Positions 1-8,198 of a stretch of 64,000 nucleotides of DNA are shown one piece after another (position 1 is the stretch's first letter; the number at the start of each line of letters is the position of its first letter). The notes beneath the pieces were generated by a model that ran no database searches, had not been told where the DNA came from, and saw only the letters and a list, made by a program, of their open reading frames with translations. The DNA is taken from NCBI GenBank assembly GCA_001404055.1, contig CXTY01000007.1:230921-294920 (forward strand). The letters run 5' to 3'. A program made the position numbers and the translations under genes. The stretch is from Roseibium album. GTDB lineage: Bacteria > Pseudomonadota > Alphaproteobacteria > Rhizobiales > Stappiaceae.

Positions 1-14
1 GAGCGCATTCCGAT

Positions 15-695
15 TCATAACGGATCACGCGCTTTAAGTGCCTCGCAGAACCATCCAGTAACGTGCTCCGGACGGGTGATGGCACTGCCAACAGTCACGC
101 AGTCAGCTCCTGCCTGCATTGCCGCAGAAGCTAGCGCCGGGGTGATATAACGCCCTTCAGCCATTACAAAGCTGCCAAAAGTACTAAAGTCTCGGACGAG
201 CTCAAGGTCAGGTGCCTCGCCCTGCCCGGCTGTCTCCTTGGTGTATCCAGACAAGGTCGTTCCAAGAATAGCCACGCCTGCAGCATGAGCAAATTGCGCA
301 TCTTCTACAGTGGCGCAATCGGCCATGGCGAGCGCGCCCGACCTAAGGACGGCAGCCAGCACATTCTCCCTGCTGTCTTGCCGTGGCCTATCGGTTGCGT
401 CAAAGGCGACGATGTCAGCACCAGCCTCGACAAGTTCGAGTGCATCAGCAACGCGGGGCGTGATGCGTACTGGCGTCTCTGGAGCGTCCCGTTTCACGAT
501 CCCGATAATCGGAACCGACACGATTGAGCGTACGGCCTGAAGGTTTCCTACCCCCTCGATGCGCAAACCTGCCGCACCTCCAGCCAGGGCAGCCTTTGCC
601 ATCGCAGCCACAATTTCCGGTGTATCCATGGGGCCGCCGTCGACCGGTTGGCAGGAAACTACCAGTCCGTTACGCAATTTGTCCAAAAGGCTCAT
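15..695 (-). CDS. nanE: N-acetylmannosamine-6-phosphate 2-epimerase
   Basis: Converts N-acetylmannosamine-6-phosphate to N-acetylglucosamine-6-phosphate in cytosolic sialic acid catabolism. The 226-residue protein is a full-length NanE-type TIM barrel: an early LVVSCQPVDGGPMDTPE segment, VKRD, the ADCATVEDAQFA strand and a late GADCVTVGSAITRP phosphate-binding loop. The ATG at 695 is chosen because it lies 2 bases after the stop of siaM; a longer in-frame start at 746 would lie inside siaM and adds residues that do not fit the family. It is the last gene seen of the nanR-siaPQM-nanE operon. No NanK kinase is in the window; it may lie beyond the left edge. Family assignment is firm. Confidence 0.93.
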   Translation of the reverse strand: MSLLDKLRNGLVVSCQPVDGGPMDTPEIVAAMAKAALAGGAAGLRIEGVGNLQAVRSIVSVPIIGIVKRDAPETPVRITPRVADALELVEAGADIVAFDATDRPRQDSRENVLAAVLRSGALAMADCATVEDAQFAHAAGVAILGTTLSGYTKETAGQGEAPDLELVRDFSTFGSFVMAEGRYITPALASAAMQAGADCVTVGSAITRPEHVTGWFCEALKARDPL

Positions 696-697
696 GC

Positions 698-1972
698 TCA
701 GTCCATCAGGCTCGGCAAACCAGTCGCCAGGATAGGAAAGACACAAACAAGGATCAGTACCACAATCGGCGGTACCAGCCAGGGCAATATGGCTCTAGCC
801 AATCTTTGAAACGGTATCTCCCCCACCTGCGCCACAACAAAGAGTGCCATTCCCATTGGCGGCGTAAGGATCGAGATCATCAGGTTCAAAACCACAATGA
901 TGCCGAAATGCACGGGATCAACACCAAAACCCAGCGCGACAGGTACGAGAATTGGCACCACGATCAACAGGATCACCAGCGATTCAATGAAAGCGCCCAG
1001 CACGAAGATCATCAGGTTCACTGCGATCAGAAAAGTCACTGGCCCGTCTGCGATAGCCAGGAAGAGTTGAGCGATCTGCTGCGGTGCCTGCTCCCTCGCA
1101 AGGACCCAACCAAGTAGTCCGACACCGGCGATGATTGTTGCAATCGCAGAAGAAGTAACCACCGTCTCGCAAATTGCGTCCCAGAGACGACGACTGGTGA
1201 GTTCGCGATAGAATACAAGGTCGATCAGGATCGCGTAAAGAACCGTGATTGCCGCTGCTTCGGTGGGTGAAAAATAGCCCGAGAAAATACCGCCAACGAT
1301 AACAATCGGGGTCAGCAGCGCAGGCAGGGACTTGATGAAAAGTGAGCCGATCTCGGCGGGCTTGTGCACCGGGTCACGCGGGTAGTCCCGTTTGCGGGCA
1401 ATCAGATAAACCATCACCATGAGTGCGCCCGCACACAACACGCCCGGAACGATGCCACCCAGGAACAGCTTGCCAATTGAGGTGTTGGAAATGACGCCGT
1501 AGAGCACCATGGTAATTGACGGCGGCACAAGAGGCCCAATCATCGAAGACGCTGCGGTGACGGATCCTGCGAACTCATCGTCATAGCCCGCCTTGCGCAT
1601 CGCCTCGATTTCCATCTTTCCCAGCCCGCCAGCATCTGCCAGGGCAGATCCCGACATTCCGGAAAAGAACAGCGATGCCAGCACGTTGACGTGACCAAGA
1701 CCACCGGTGATGTGACCGACAAGTGCACGGGCAAAGCCGAAAAGATGATGGGTAATGCCAGCGGAATTCAAAATGGCAGCAGCAAGAATGAAAAGCGGCA
1801 CGGCCAGCATTGGAAAGCTGTTAAGACCATCCACCATGCGCTGCGTGGCGAAGCTCAACCCGAGACCGGAATAATAGAAGTAGCCCATTGACACGAAGAT
1901 CATCGCGATCCCGATGGGAACATTCAGAAGGACTAGCAATAGCCAGCCAAAAATCACGGCAGACAGAATCAA
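698..1972 (-). CDS. siaM: TRAP transporter large permease, sialic acid type (SiaM/DctM)
   Basis: Large membrane subunit that carries out sodium-coupled transport in a tripartite TRAP importer. The 424 residues are almost wholly hydrophobic, with about 12 membrane segments and the DctM features LFILAAAILNSAGI, FFSGMSGSALADAGGLG and MIGPLVPPSI. Its start overlaps the siaQ stop by 4 bases and its stop is 2 bases before nanE, so the genes are translationally coupled. The sialic acid substrate is inferred from the neighbouring SiaP-like binding protein and from nanE and nanA, not from this protein itself. Confidence 0.92.
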   Translation of the reverse strand: MILSAVIFGWLLLVLLNVPIGIAMIFVSMGYFYYSGLGLSFATQRMVDGLNSFPMLAVPLFILAAAILNSAGITHHLFGFARALVGHITGGLGHVNVLASLFFSGMSGSALADAGGLGKMEIEAMRKAGYDDEFAGSVTAASSMIGPLVPPSITMVLYGVISNTSIGKLFLGGIVPGVLCAGALMVMVYLIARKRDYPRDPVHKPAEIGSLFIKSLPALLTPIVIVGGIFSGYFSPTEAAAITVLYAILIDLVFYRELTSRRLWDAICETVVTSSAIATIIAGVGLLGWVLAREQAPQQIAQLFLAIADGPVTFLIAVNLMIFVLGAFIESLVILLIVVPILVPVALGFGVDPVHFGIIVVLNLMISILTPPMGMALFVVAQVGEIPFQRLARAILPWLVPPIVVLILVCVFPILATGLPSLMD

Positions 1973-2442
1973 AGCGGAGCCTCCACTTTAGAATTGTCAT
2001 TACGACCCGCGATCAGGCGGCGTAAAATTCGGTGAATGATGAGCAAAAGGGCGAAGAAGGCCGAAGCGTAGAGAACTGCATCGGTCGTCGGTAACGAAAC
2101 GGACTCGTTTCGCCAGGTTCTGAGGATCGTCTTGTACGAAATCCAAAGGAGTTGTCCGGCAATTGCCAGATAAACAAGGTCGGTCACCAAAGCGAAGCTG
2201 CGTTGCACTTTTTGAGGCAGGAGTTCAATCAGGAAACCCATACGCAAATGCGTGCCATTTCGTTCAACAGCTCCAATACCGATCAGTGCCATCCAGACCC
2301 AAAGCCATCGCGCCAGTTCTTCAGTCCAAATTGGGCCTGTAAATAGATCCGTCCGACCGAAAATCTGGATCAAGATGACAAAAAAAAGAGCGATAAAAAT
2401 CACAGACGCTATGCAGGCCTCGAAGCTGTGTTTTTTGAACAT
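1969..2442 (-). CDS. siaQ: TRAP transporter small permease, sialic acid type (SiaQ/DctQ)
   Basis: Small four-helix membrane subunit of the TRAP importer; it scaffolds SiaM in the inner membrane. It is 157 residues from the chosen ATG, with hydrophobic segments near residues 10-30, 40-60, 85-105 and 120-145, and the DctQ-typical WTEELARWLWVWMALIGIG motif. The ATG at 2442 follows a GGGAG ribosome site; an upstream in-frame start at 2475 lacks one. The end overlaps siaM by 4 bases. A GC-rich hairpin lies between siaP and this gene. Confidence 0.92.
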   Translation of the reverse strand: MFKKHSFEACIASVIFIALFFVILIQIFGRTDLFTGPIWTEELARWLWVWMALIGIGAVERNGTHLRMGFLIELLPQKVQRSFALVTDLVYLAIAGQLLWISYKTILRTWRNESVSLPTTDAVLYASAFFALLLIIHRILRRLIAGRNDNSKVEAPL

Positions 2443-2463
2443 TCGGTCTCCCTCGCTCGATGT

Positions 2464-2488
2464 GCGGGGGCGCAATCAGAGCCCCCGC
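2464..2488 (-). other. Stem-loop between siaP and siaQ
   Basis: A perfect 8-bp stem (GCGGGGGC with GCCCCCGC) around a 9-base loop lies just after the siaP stop. There is no T-run, so it is more likely an mRNA-stabilising or partial attenuation element than a terminator. Such elements often raise binding-protein output over the membrane subunits. Confidence 0.6.
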
Positions 2489-2496
2489 AATGGGCC

Positions 2497-3459
2497 TTAG
2501 CGACCGCGCACACGGTCAATGGCGCCTTCACCGAACTCAGTTTCAAGTTCGTGGTAGTAAGGCTTCATGGCATCGCGGAAAGGAGCGGTATCGGGATGCG
2601 TTATTGTCAGTCCGCGCTCCGTGAAAGTCGCAACCAAATCCTTTTCCGCCTGGAAGGTCAGATTGTCTGAAACATCGCCACCGGCTTCAACAGCCTGCAT
2701 GACCCAACCCTTTTCCTCGTCGCTCAGATCACCCCAAGTCGTGGTTCCCATTTGGATGGCACCTGATGCAATGAAATGATTGGTCATCGCAATGTGGTCC
2801 TGAACTTCGTAGAACTTCATTGCCTCGATAGTTGGTAGAGGGTTTTCCTCAGCATCGACCTGGTTGGTCTGAAGCGCCAGGTAGACCTCCTGAAAAGCGA
2901 CAGGAGCCGGTGTTGCCCCAGTGTTTTCTGCATAGGCAATCAGGAACGGCACGTTCGGCGTGCGCATGCGAAGGCCCTTCATGTCCGCTAGCGAATTGAT
3001 CGCACGGTTGGAGGTCGTCTGGCGGGTGCCGTAGTACCAGACATCGAGCATCTTGATGCTCTCGGCTTCCATCTTGCCGGCGATTTCCTGACCCCAGTCA
3101 CCTGCAATAATCTCCTGCAAGTGCGCAAAATCATCCACGACATAAGGTGCGCCAACGAGCTTCAACTCAGGAATAATGTAGGACATGTCCGGATAGCCCG
3201 TCATGACCATATCAAGCTCACCGGCCTGCACCTGGGCAACCATTGCCTTGAAGTCGCCGAGCGCGGCGGACGGGAACAATTTCACCGTCATCTTTCCACC
3301 GGAAAGCTCGTTCAGCTTGTCGGCAAAAGCCTGCGCGCCCTTGTAGACATTCGAAACTTCATTGTCCTGCATTCCGAACGTCAGCTCACGCGCTTCGGCG
3401 GCGCAGGTGAGCATTGCAAGCGCAGCCACGCCGGCAAGCAGTTTGCTTTGATAGGTCAT
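2497..3459 (-). CDS. siaP: TRAP sialic acid-binding protein (SiaP-like DctP)
   Basis: Periplasmic binding protein that delivers sialic acid to SiaQM. It has 320 residues with a signal peptide of about 23 residues ending CAAEA. The core is strikingly SiaP-like: GTRQTTSNRAIN, then MRTPN, then FQEVYLALQTN and EENP. R146, R166 and N206 have the same relative spacing (20 and 40 residues) as the ligand-binding R127, R147 and N187 of Haemophilus influenzae SiaP, as I recall that sequence. The start follows an AGGAGG ribosome site. It is the second gene of the nan operon, after the regulator. Confidence 0.94.
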   Translation of the reverse strand: MTYQSKLLAGVAALAMLTCAAEARELTFGMQDNEVSNVYKGAQAFADKLNELSGGKMTVKLFPSAALGDFKAMVAQVQAGELDMVMTGYPDMSYIIPELKLVGAPYVVDDFAHLQEIIAGDWGQEIAGKMEAESIKMLDVWYYGTRQTTSNRAINSLADMKGLRMRTPNVPFLIAYAENTGATPAPVAFQEVYLALQTNQVDAEENPLPTIEAMKFYEVQDHIAMTNHFIASGAIQMGTTTWGDLSDEEKGWVMQAVEAGGDVSDNLTFQAEKDLVATFTERGLTITHPDTAPFRDAMKPYYHELETEFGEGAIDRVRGR

Positions 3460-3505
3460 TCATTCCTCCTGGTTTGGTTTTCAGCAGTCGTTCGCTGCCG
3501 TTTTG

Positions 3506-4261
3506 TCAGACTGTTGTGTTCTGACGGGGCCCGTCTGCGACGGATTTCGGACGTTTCAGGCGCCCTCTGTAAGCACGGGAAAGGTGCTGATCCATCAGTG
3601 CGGTCGCGGTGACCTCGGCACCATCAAGGATCGCCTGATAGACTTCTCTGTGGTCTTCGTAAGAGCCCCGGTCATGCGCCACCTGATCCTCCGCAGGTGG
3701 GCGGTGGCTGAGCAATTCAGAGACAAACATATCGTGCAGTGTCAGGATCACCGGGTTCCCTACGACTGAAACCAGTGCCCGGTGAAAAGCGATATCAGTT
3801 GACGGGAAATCTTCGGTGCCAATCGCCTCGAAATTCCGTTCAAGCGCGTCCTGCATCTTGGCAATCTGAATGTTGCTGGCATTGGCAGCTGCTTCACGAA
3901 CAGCACCTGTCTCAATGAACTGACGCATCTGTTCAAGATGCGCTCCGCTTTCGGCATCACCAAGTATTTCACGGATCAAATCCCCCGCGCCCCTAAGCAC
4001 ATCCGTCAAGGAAGGCTTGGCGGCGCGGGGACGTTTGCCGGCACCCACAGTTGCATATCCACGCAGCTGCATCTGCGCCAGCGCTTCGCGCACGGTGGGC
4101 CGGGAGGCACCAAACCGTTCGCAAAGCTCACGCTCCGTCGGCAAAGCCGTATCAGCGCCAATTATGCCTGAACGAATTTCCTCAATCAGTTTTTGCGCAA
4201 TTGAATCCGCGGCCCGTTTTGGCTCTTCGAAGTCCGCCACCTGCGCATTCTGATTAGACAT
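3506..4261 (-). CDS. nanR: GntR-family (FadR/FCD) regulator, probable NanR
   Basis: Winged-helix regulator with a C-terminal FCD ligand domain, probably repressing sialic acid genes. From the ATG at 4261 it has 251 residues; this start is preferred over 4294 because AAGGAAGAG lies just upstream. The N-terminal HTH (GIIGADTALPTERELCERFGASRPTVREALAQMQLRGY, roughly 35-72) is classic GntR; the FCD domain carries the metal-ligand pattern DIAFH, EDHREVYQAI and MDQH. It heads the siaPQM-nanE operon and faces nanA across 163 bases, the usual place for a local regulator. The NanR role is inferred from position. Confidence 0.85.
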   Translation of the reverse strand: MSNQNAQVADFEEPKRAADSIAQKLIEEIRSGIIGADTALPTERELCERFGASRPTVREALAQMQLRGYATVGAGKRPRAAKPSLTDVLRGAGDLIREILGDAESGAHLEQMRQFIETGAVREAAANASNIQIAKMQDALERNFEAIGTEDFPSTDIAFHRALVSVVGNPVILTLHDMFVSELLSHRPPAEDQVAHDRGSYEDHREVYQAILDGAEVTATALMDQHLSRAYRGRLKRPKSVADGPRQNTTV

Positions 4262-4300
4262 AATAGACCGCTCTTCCTTATTTGACTTTACCATTCACTA

Positions 4301-4319
4301 TTTTTGGTATTACAGAAAA
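4301..4319. promoter_or_regulatory. Candidate NanR operator
   Basis: An imperfect 19-bp palindrome centred on GGTATTAC lies in the nanR-nanA divergent region. It resembles the TGGTATTACCA-like sites of FCD-type GntR regulators. Only this sequence resemblance and its position support it. Confidence 0.4.
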
Positions 4320-4424
4320 GTTTTCTTGTCAAACTAAACTATTCGTGTATCCCTCTATTGAGATAACAACGAAGGTTTCTGGTGAGCATTCAGCGTTCGC
4401 GCCGGCCACAGTACGAGGTAAAAA

Positions 4425-5327
4425 ATGAGTTCTTCTCTTGCAGGGATGTACGCAGCCCTAATGACCGGGCTGAGTGACGAAGGTGCTTTCGACGCGGATC
4501 GGCAGCGCAACCTGACGAACTATGTCCTGAACCAGGGGCTGAGAGGTCTGTACGTCGGTGGGAGCAGTGGCGAATCTGGATTGCTTGAAAGCGCCGCACT
4601 CCTGGAACAACAAGCCATTGTCGCTGATGCAGCTGGTGGCCGAGGGCATATACTTATTGCCCATGTCGGACTGCCGTCGCTGGCCGGTTCAATCAAGATG
4701 GCGCGAAACGCGGAAAAATTGGGGTACGATGCCCTGTCGGCACTTCCACCACATTCCTACCCTTTTTCCGACCAGGAAATACTCGGTTATTACGAGGCCC
4801 TGACCAAAGCAACGGACCTGCCGCTCATTGCCTACGAGATCCCTCTTCGGACAGGTCGCCCGCTGCCTCTGGAGCTCCTTGTCCAGATACTCGACCTTCC
4901 GAAAGTCGTCGGTGTGAAATTCACTTCAAGCGATCTCTACAAACTATCCATGTTGCGTCGTCGCCGGCCCGACAAGCTATATTATTTCGGTTTCGATGAG
5001 ATTTTCACAAGTGCAGCTGTTCTTGGCGTCAATGGCGGCATCGGCACAACCTACAATATTCTTGGTGCGCTTTATGTGGCGATACACAAAGCTGTTCTCG
5101 ACCTGGATCTGAAACGGGCCCAGGAACTGCAGGAAATTTCGCAAGAATTTGTCGAAATTCTCATGGAAACAGGCGTCTTGCCGGGCATGAAAGCAGCGTT
5201 TCGTGCTATCGGCGTCGATTGCGGCCCGACCTGCGCGCCTATGGCCCTGAAGGTGAACGATGCTGAAACACGGCTAATACCGTTTCTCGACAAACCGGAA
5301 GTCGCACGCTGGCTCGCCACGACTTAA
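4425..5327 (+). CDS. nanA: N-acetylneuraminate lyase
   Basis: Cleaves N-acetylneuraminate to pyruvate and N-acetylmannosamine, the first cytosolic step after uptake. The 300-residue TIM barrel of the DHDPS/NAL family has GGSSGE at 45-50, the catalytic tyrosine Y137 (in AYEIP) and the Schiff-base lysine K165 (GVKFTSSD), at the same numbers as in E. coli NanA. The segment FDEIFTSAAVLGVNGGIGTTYNILG also follows NanA rather than DapA. It is divergent from nanR-siaPQM-nanE and convergent with the ThuA-like gene. Confidence 0.93.
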   Translation: MSSSLAGMYAALMTGLSDEGAFDADRQRNLTNYVLNQGLRGLYVGGSSGESGLLESAALLEQQAIVADAAGGRGHILIAHVGLPSLAGSIKMARNAEKLGYDALSALPPHSYPFSDQEILGYYEALTKATDLPLIAYEIPLRTGRPLPLELLVQILDLPKVVGVKFTSSDLYKLSMLRRRRPDKLYYFGFDEIFTSAAVLGVNGGIGTTYNILGALYVAIHKAVLDLDLKRAQELQEISQEFVEILMETGVLPGMKAAFRAIGVDCGPTCAPMALKVNDAETRLIPFLDKPEVARWLATT

Positions 5328-5345
5328 GTTATTGATTTTTGAAGT

Positions 5346-5993
5346 TCAACGTGCCGCCCAAAGAGCACCGCGTTCGAATATCGTTCTCATCTGAGACACT
5401 TCAAATTCGGCTGCGACGTGACCAAGTGAGCTGTAGAACACACGTCCCTGCCCGTACGACCGCTTCCAGACGACGGGTATCTCCGTACCGTTGATCTCGT
5501 CGAAGTCGGTGTTTTCAAAAACGGTGGTTGCCAGCACCTCGTTCGAAGGGTCGACGTGCATGTAATACTGCTCGGAGCGATAAGCGAAGTCACTCAGTCC
5601 CGCGACGATAGGGTCATCTGTATCCCCGATCTTCACCGTGTAGTCGATGATGTCGCCCGGATGGGCAACCCACTGCCCACCCACCATGAACTGATAGGCT
5701 GTCTCGTTCCGAAAACTGTCACCCATCTGGCCATGAAATCCAGCGATGCCGGTTCCTTGCCGCACCGCCTTCAGGAGATTGGCGAGCTCTGCCTTTTCGA
5801 TATCTGACTGGGTGATGATCGGGACAATCAGATCAAAATCGCCGAGCGCAGGGTCAGCGAGCGCCGAAGTTCCTTCACTAACATTTACGGAAAAGCCATT
5901 TGCTTCCAGCATGTCTTTCACCAGGTCCGCGCACTGCTTCGGCGTATGACCTTCCCAGCCACCCCAGACGATAAGTGCGCTTTTTTCAGACAT
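5346..5993 (-). CDS. ThuA-like domain protein
   Basis: A 215-residue protein with the ThuA (trehalose utilisation) glutamine-amidotransferase-like fold: an N-terminal ALIVWGGWEGHTP strand-loop, a central GTGIAGFHGQMGDSFRN motif, GGQWVAHPGDI and a C-terminal RVFYSSLGH. Members occur beside sugar-uptake genes, but their chemistry is not settled. The ATG follows an AGGAG site. It converges with nanA, 18 bases from its stop, so it is not in the nan operon, though a role in sugar metabolism is plausible. Confidence 0.85.
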   Translation of the reverse strand: MSEKSALIVWGGWEGHTPKQCADLVKDMLEANGFSVNVSEGTSALADPALGDFDLIVPIITQSDIEKAELANLLKAVRQGTGIAGFHGQMGDSFRNETAYQFMVGGQWVAHPGDIIDYTVKIGDTDDPIVAGLSDFAYRSEQYYMHVDPSNEVLATTVFENTDFDEINGTEIPVVWKRSYGQGRVFYSSLGHVAAEFEVSQMRTIFERGALWAAR

Positions 5994-6307
5994 GCTGGAT
6001 CTCCTGGAGACAGAGCCGCAGAAAATATTGCGGCTTATCGATTAGTGGCGAGTAACAATCACATGCCATCAAAGAAGGGAGGACGCAACGTCTCTTCGGT
6101 GAAACCGCGTTTTCCTGGCTATCGGAAAATGTCTGCAACCTCCTCAGCAACTAATAGTCACTCGGCATGACTGAAGGACGGATGTACATGCGTTCCGGAT
6201 GTCGGGATATGATTGTGATTGCAAATCAGCAGGTCTGCGGTATTCGCGAGAAAACTGGCATCTGGATTCGCTGCAAGGGCCATCAATTCGTGCCCCGGAC
6301 TTGACGA
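5994..6307. other. Intergenic region, no gene seen
   Basis: About 310 bases between the ThuA-like gene and the TetR operator. The open frame here is a run-in to the TetR gene with an atypical composition. I see no RNA gene, and no coding signal I trust. Confidence 0.6.
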
Positions 6308-6345
6308 TAATCCATTTTGTTACTAATCAGTCACAAAATGGATTA
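6308..6345. promoter_or_regulatory. Long palindromic operator before the TetR operon
   Basis: Two perfect 13-bp arms (TAATCCATTTTGT and its reverse complement) flank a 12-bp core that is itself nearly symmetric, so 34 of 38 positions are palindromic. It ends 6 bases before the TetR start codon. Size and position suit an autoregulatory TetR operator. Confidence 0.8.
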
Positions 6346-6351
6346 ATAACG

Positions 6352-6966
6352 ATGCCCAGCGCTAACAAGCAGCAATCAGAGCGAGGACGACCGCGTAAAT
6401 TCGACGAAACAGAAGCGCTTAGCATTGCGTTGAAGGTCTTCCAGGAACAGGGGTATGACGCTGCAGGCACTGACGCTCTCAGCCACTCCATGGGTATGAA
6501 AAAACAGAGCGTTTACAGAACGTTCGGAAACAAGTCCGCCTTATTCGATCGCTGTTTTGAAAGTTATCTCACCGAAATAGTCAAGTCACTCGAAACATCC
6601 TTCGAGAATGCAAATTCGCTCCGAACAGCTTTCAGATCCTGCCTCATCGATGCAGCAGAGTACTTCCATCAATCCCAGATAGCGGGAATGGGTTGCATGA
6701 TCACTGTGACTGCACCTGTCACCCCGGAAAAAGCACCACTCGCCCGACAAGCTATTGAGACACTCGAAGCGGTTTTGACCAGCCAGCTCATCAAAAAATT
6801 TCAGGCAGAGGTCAGCGCTGCGAAAATGCTGGCTACCTTGCTGGTCGCCTATATCCAAAGCCTTGCAATCAGAGCCCGTACAGGGACGCCTCTCAACGAG
6901 TTGTTGGCAACTTGCGAGACTTTTCTGGCGTCGCTAGCTTCCCTTCCAACAAAGGAAATCTCGTGA
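6352..6966 (+). CDS. TetR-family transcriptional regulator
   Basis: A 204-residue TetR-type repressor. The HTH lies near residues 20-65 (ALSIALKVFQEQGYDAAGTDALSHSMGMKKQSVYRTFGNKSALF); the rest is a helical ligand domain. The ATG at 6352 is chosen since the 51 extra upstream codons cross the palindromic operator and have no homology feel. It overlaps the next gene by 4 bases (GTGA), forming a three-gene operon with two small membrane proteins. It probably represses its own operon; the ligand is unknown. Confidence 0.9.
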   Translation: MPSANKQQSERGRPRKFDETEALSIALKVFQEQGYDAAGTDALSHSMGMKKQSVYRTFGNKSALFDRCFESYLTEIVKSLETSFENANSLRTAFRSCLIDAAEYFHQSQIAGMGCMITVTAPVTPEKAPLARQAIETLEAVLTSQLIKKFQAEVSAAKMLATLLVAYIQSLAIRARTGTPLNELLATCETFLASLASLPTKEIS

Positions 6967-7253
6967 AAAGTCTGCGACTTGCGGCAATCGCCGAAGCAAC
7001 CACGCTGATCATATTGCTCCTCATCGCTGTACCGTTAAAATATGTTGCCGGATTAGTCATTGCGACAAAGATCGTCGGCCCGATACATGGACTGGCGTTT
7101 CTGACCTTCAACTGGAAAGTCTTTCAGGAATACGCCTCGGGAAACCTGACCCAGAAGGAAACAGGCCGCCTGCTGTTCGGTGCATTCGTCCCCTTTGTGG
7201 GGTTGTACAACGAGCGTTGGCTGCGCACCAAGAATGAACGAGGCTCACAATGA
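6963..7253 (+). CDS. DUF3817-type small membrane protein
   Basis: A 96-residue inner-membrane protein with about three hydrophobic segments, typical of DUF3817 (LAAIAEATTLIILLLIAVPLKY; ATKIVGPIHGLAFL; LLFGAFVPFVG). A GTG start at 6963 overlaps the TetR stop; this fits the family length and coupling better than the ATG at 6912 inside the TetR gene. It overlaps the next gene by 4 bases. Function is unknown. Confidence 0.82.
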   Translation: MKSLRLAAIAEATTLIILLLIAVPLKYVAGLVIATKIVGPIHGLAFLTFNWKVFQEYASGNLTQKETGRLLFGAFVPFVGLYNERWLRTKNERGSQ

Positions 7254-7660
7254 CCTACCTGCTCCTGAAAGCCCTTCACCTCGTTGCAATATTCTTGTTT
7301 CTGGGAGGCATGCTTTTCCTGACGCTTTCATTGTCTGCGCATCTCAAGGGCTGCCTCAACGAAGAAACACGTCAGCAGATCCTGAAGTGGGATCGTTTCG
7401 TGACCTCCCCGGCCCTCGGCCTCGTCTGGATCCTCGGGTTGTCACTGGCAATGATGGGAGACTGGTTCTCCGACACCTGGCTTCACATCAAATTTGCCAT
7501 CGTGTTCCTGTTGTCCGGCCTTCATGGGACAGTGTCAGGCAAACTGAAAAAGAATGACCCGGCCTCCGGCACCAGCCGCATGGCAGGCTATTCTTTGACA
7601 GGCCTGTTGGTGGCTGTGCCGTTCGTAATCTTCCTCGCCGTCCTCAAACCCTGGCTTTGA
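7250..7660 (+). CDS. CopD/HemJ-like four-helix membrane protein
   Basis: A 136-residue membrane protein with four hydrophobic segments and a histidine in the first (LKALHLVAIFLFLGGMLF), like CopD-type and UPF0093/HemJ-type proteins in which helix histidines may bind heme or copper. A second histidine is in helix 3 (DTWLHIKFAIVFLLSGLHG). It is the last gene of the TetR-DUF3817 operon, with a 4-base overlap. A role in copper or heme handling is only suggested by the fold. Confidence 0.7.
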   Translation: MTYLLLKALHLVAIFLFLGGMLFLTLSLSAHLKGCLNEETRQQILKWDRFVTSPALGLVWILGLSLAMMGDWFSDTWLHIKFAIVFLLSGLHGTVSGKLKKNDPASGTSRMAGYSLTGLLVAVPFVIFLAVLKPWL

Positions 7661-7693
7661 CAACCGGCAACACTTACGACCAGCCTCTATTCT

Positions 7694-8116
7694 TCATTTG
7701 ATATCACGCCAACCCAGAGCTTCAAAAAAACGCAACAAGTATCCGTCGGGGTCAGCAACAACAAACTGCCGGTTTCCCACCTCCCCGCCGTCTCTCCTGT
7801 ACCAGCGTTCTTCAAGCGGCAGATACAGCGAGATATCTGCGTCCGAAAGCGCACCAATCAGTGGCTCGACGCCTGGCACTTCGATTTGAACATTGAGGCC
7901 TTTTCCAAACGGGTAACTTTGGGGTAGATGACCGTCCTCAAAGGTTCTGCCCTCCCCGATCTGGTCGATCATCAGCTCTGCGCCGCCAAGGTTCAGATAG
8001 CAGAAGCCTTCTTCGGGCCTTTGGTACATGCATTCGAAACCCAGAATTTCGCAATAGAACCTCCGGGACGCACGCCAGTCGGACACCGCGAACTCAGGAA
8101 CAAGAATCTGGGCCAA
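7694..8116 (-). CDS. VOC-superfamily (glyoxalase/bleomycin resistance-like) protein
   Basis: A 140-residue protein with two beta-alpha-beta-beta-beta units: FAVSDWRASRRFYCEILGFE at the start and NRQFVVADPDGYLLRFFEALG at the end. The early LGGAELMIDQ resembles bleomycin-resistance type members, which bind but may not transform their ligand. The start is TTG, favoured by AAGGGGAG just upstream and by the family's normal N-terminus. It stands alone, convergent with the CopD-like gene. Substrate unknown. Confidence 0.82.
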   Translation of the reverse strand: MAQILVPEFAVSDWRASRRFYCEILGFECMYQRPEEGFCYLNLGGAELMIDQIGEGRTFEDGHLPQSYPFGKGLNVQIEVPGVEPLIGALSDADISLYLPLEERWYRRDGGEVGNRQFVVADPDGYLLRFFEALGWRDIK

Positions 8117-8198
8117 AAGACTCCCCTTTTTGTTTCAGTAATTCAGGAAAAGGATAGTACGCACCGGCCCACAGTCGCCACCAGTCACTAGCTGCTCT

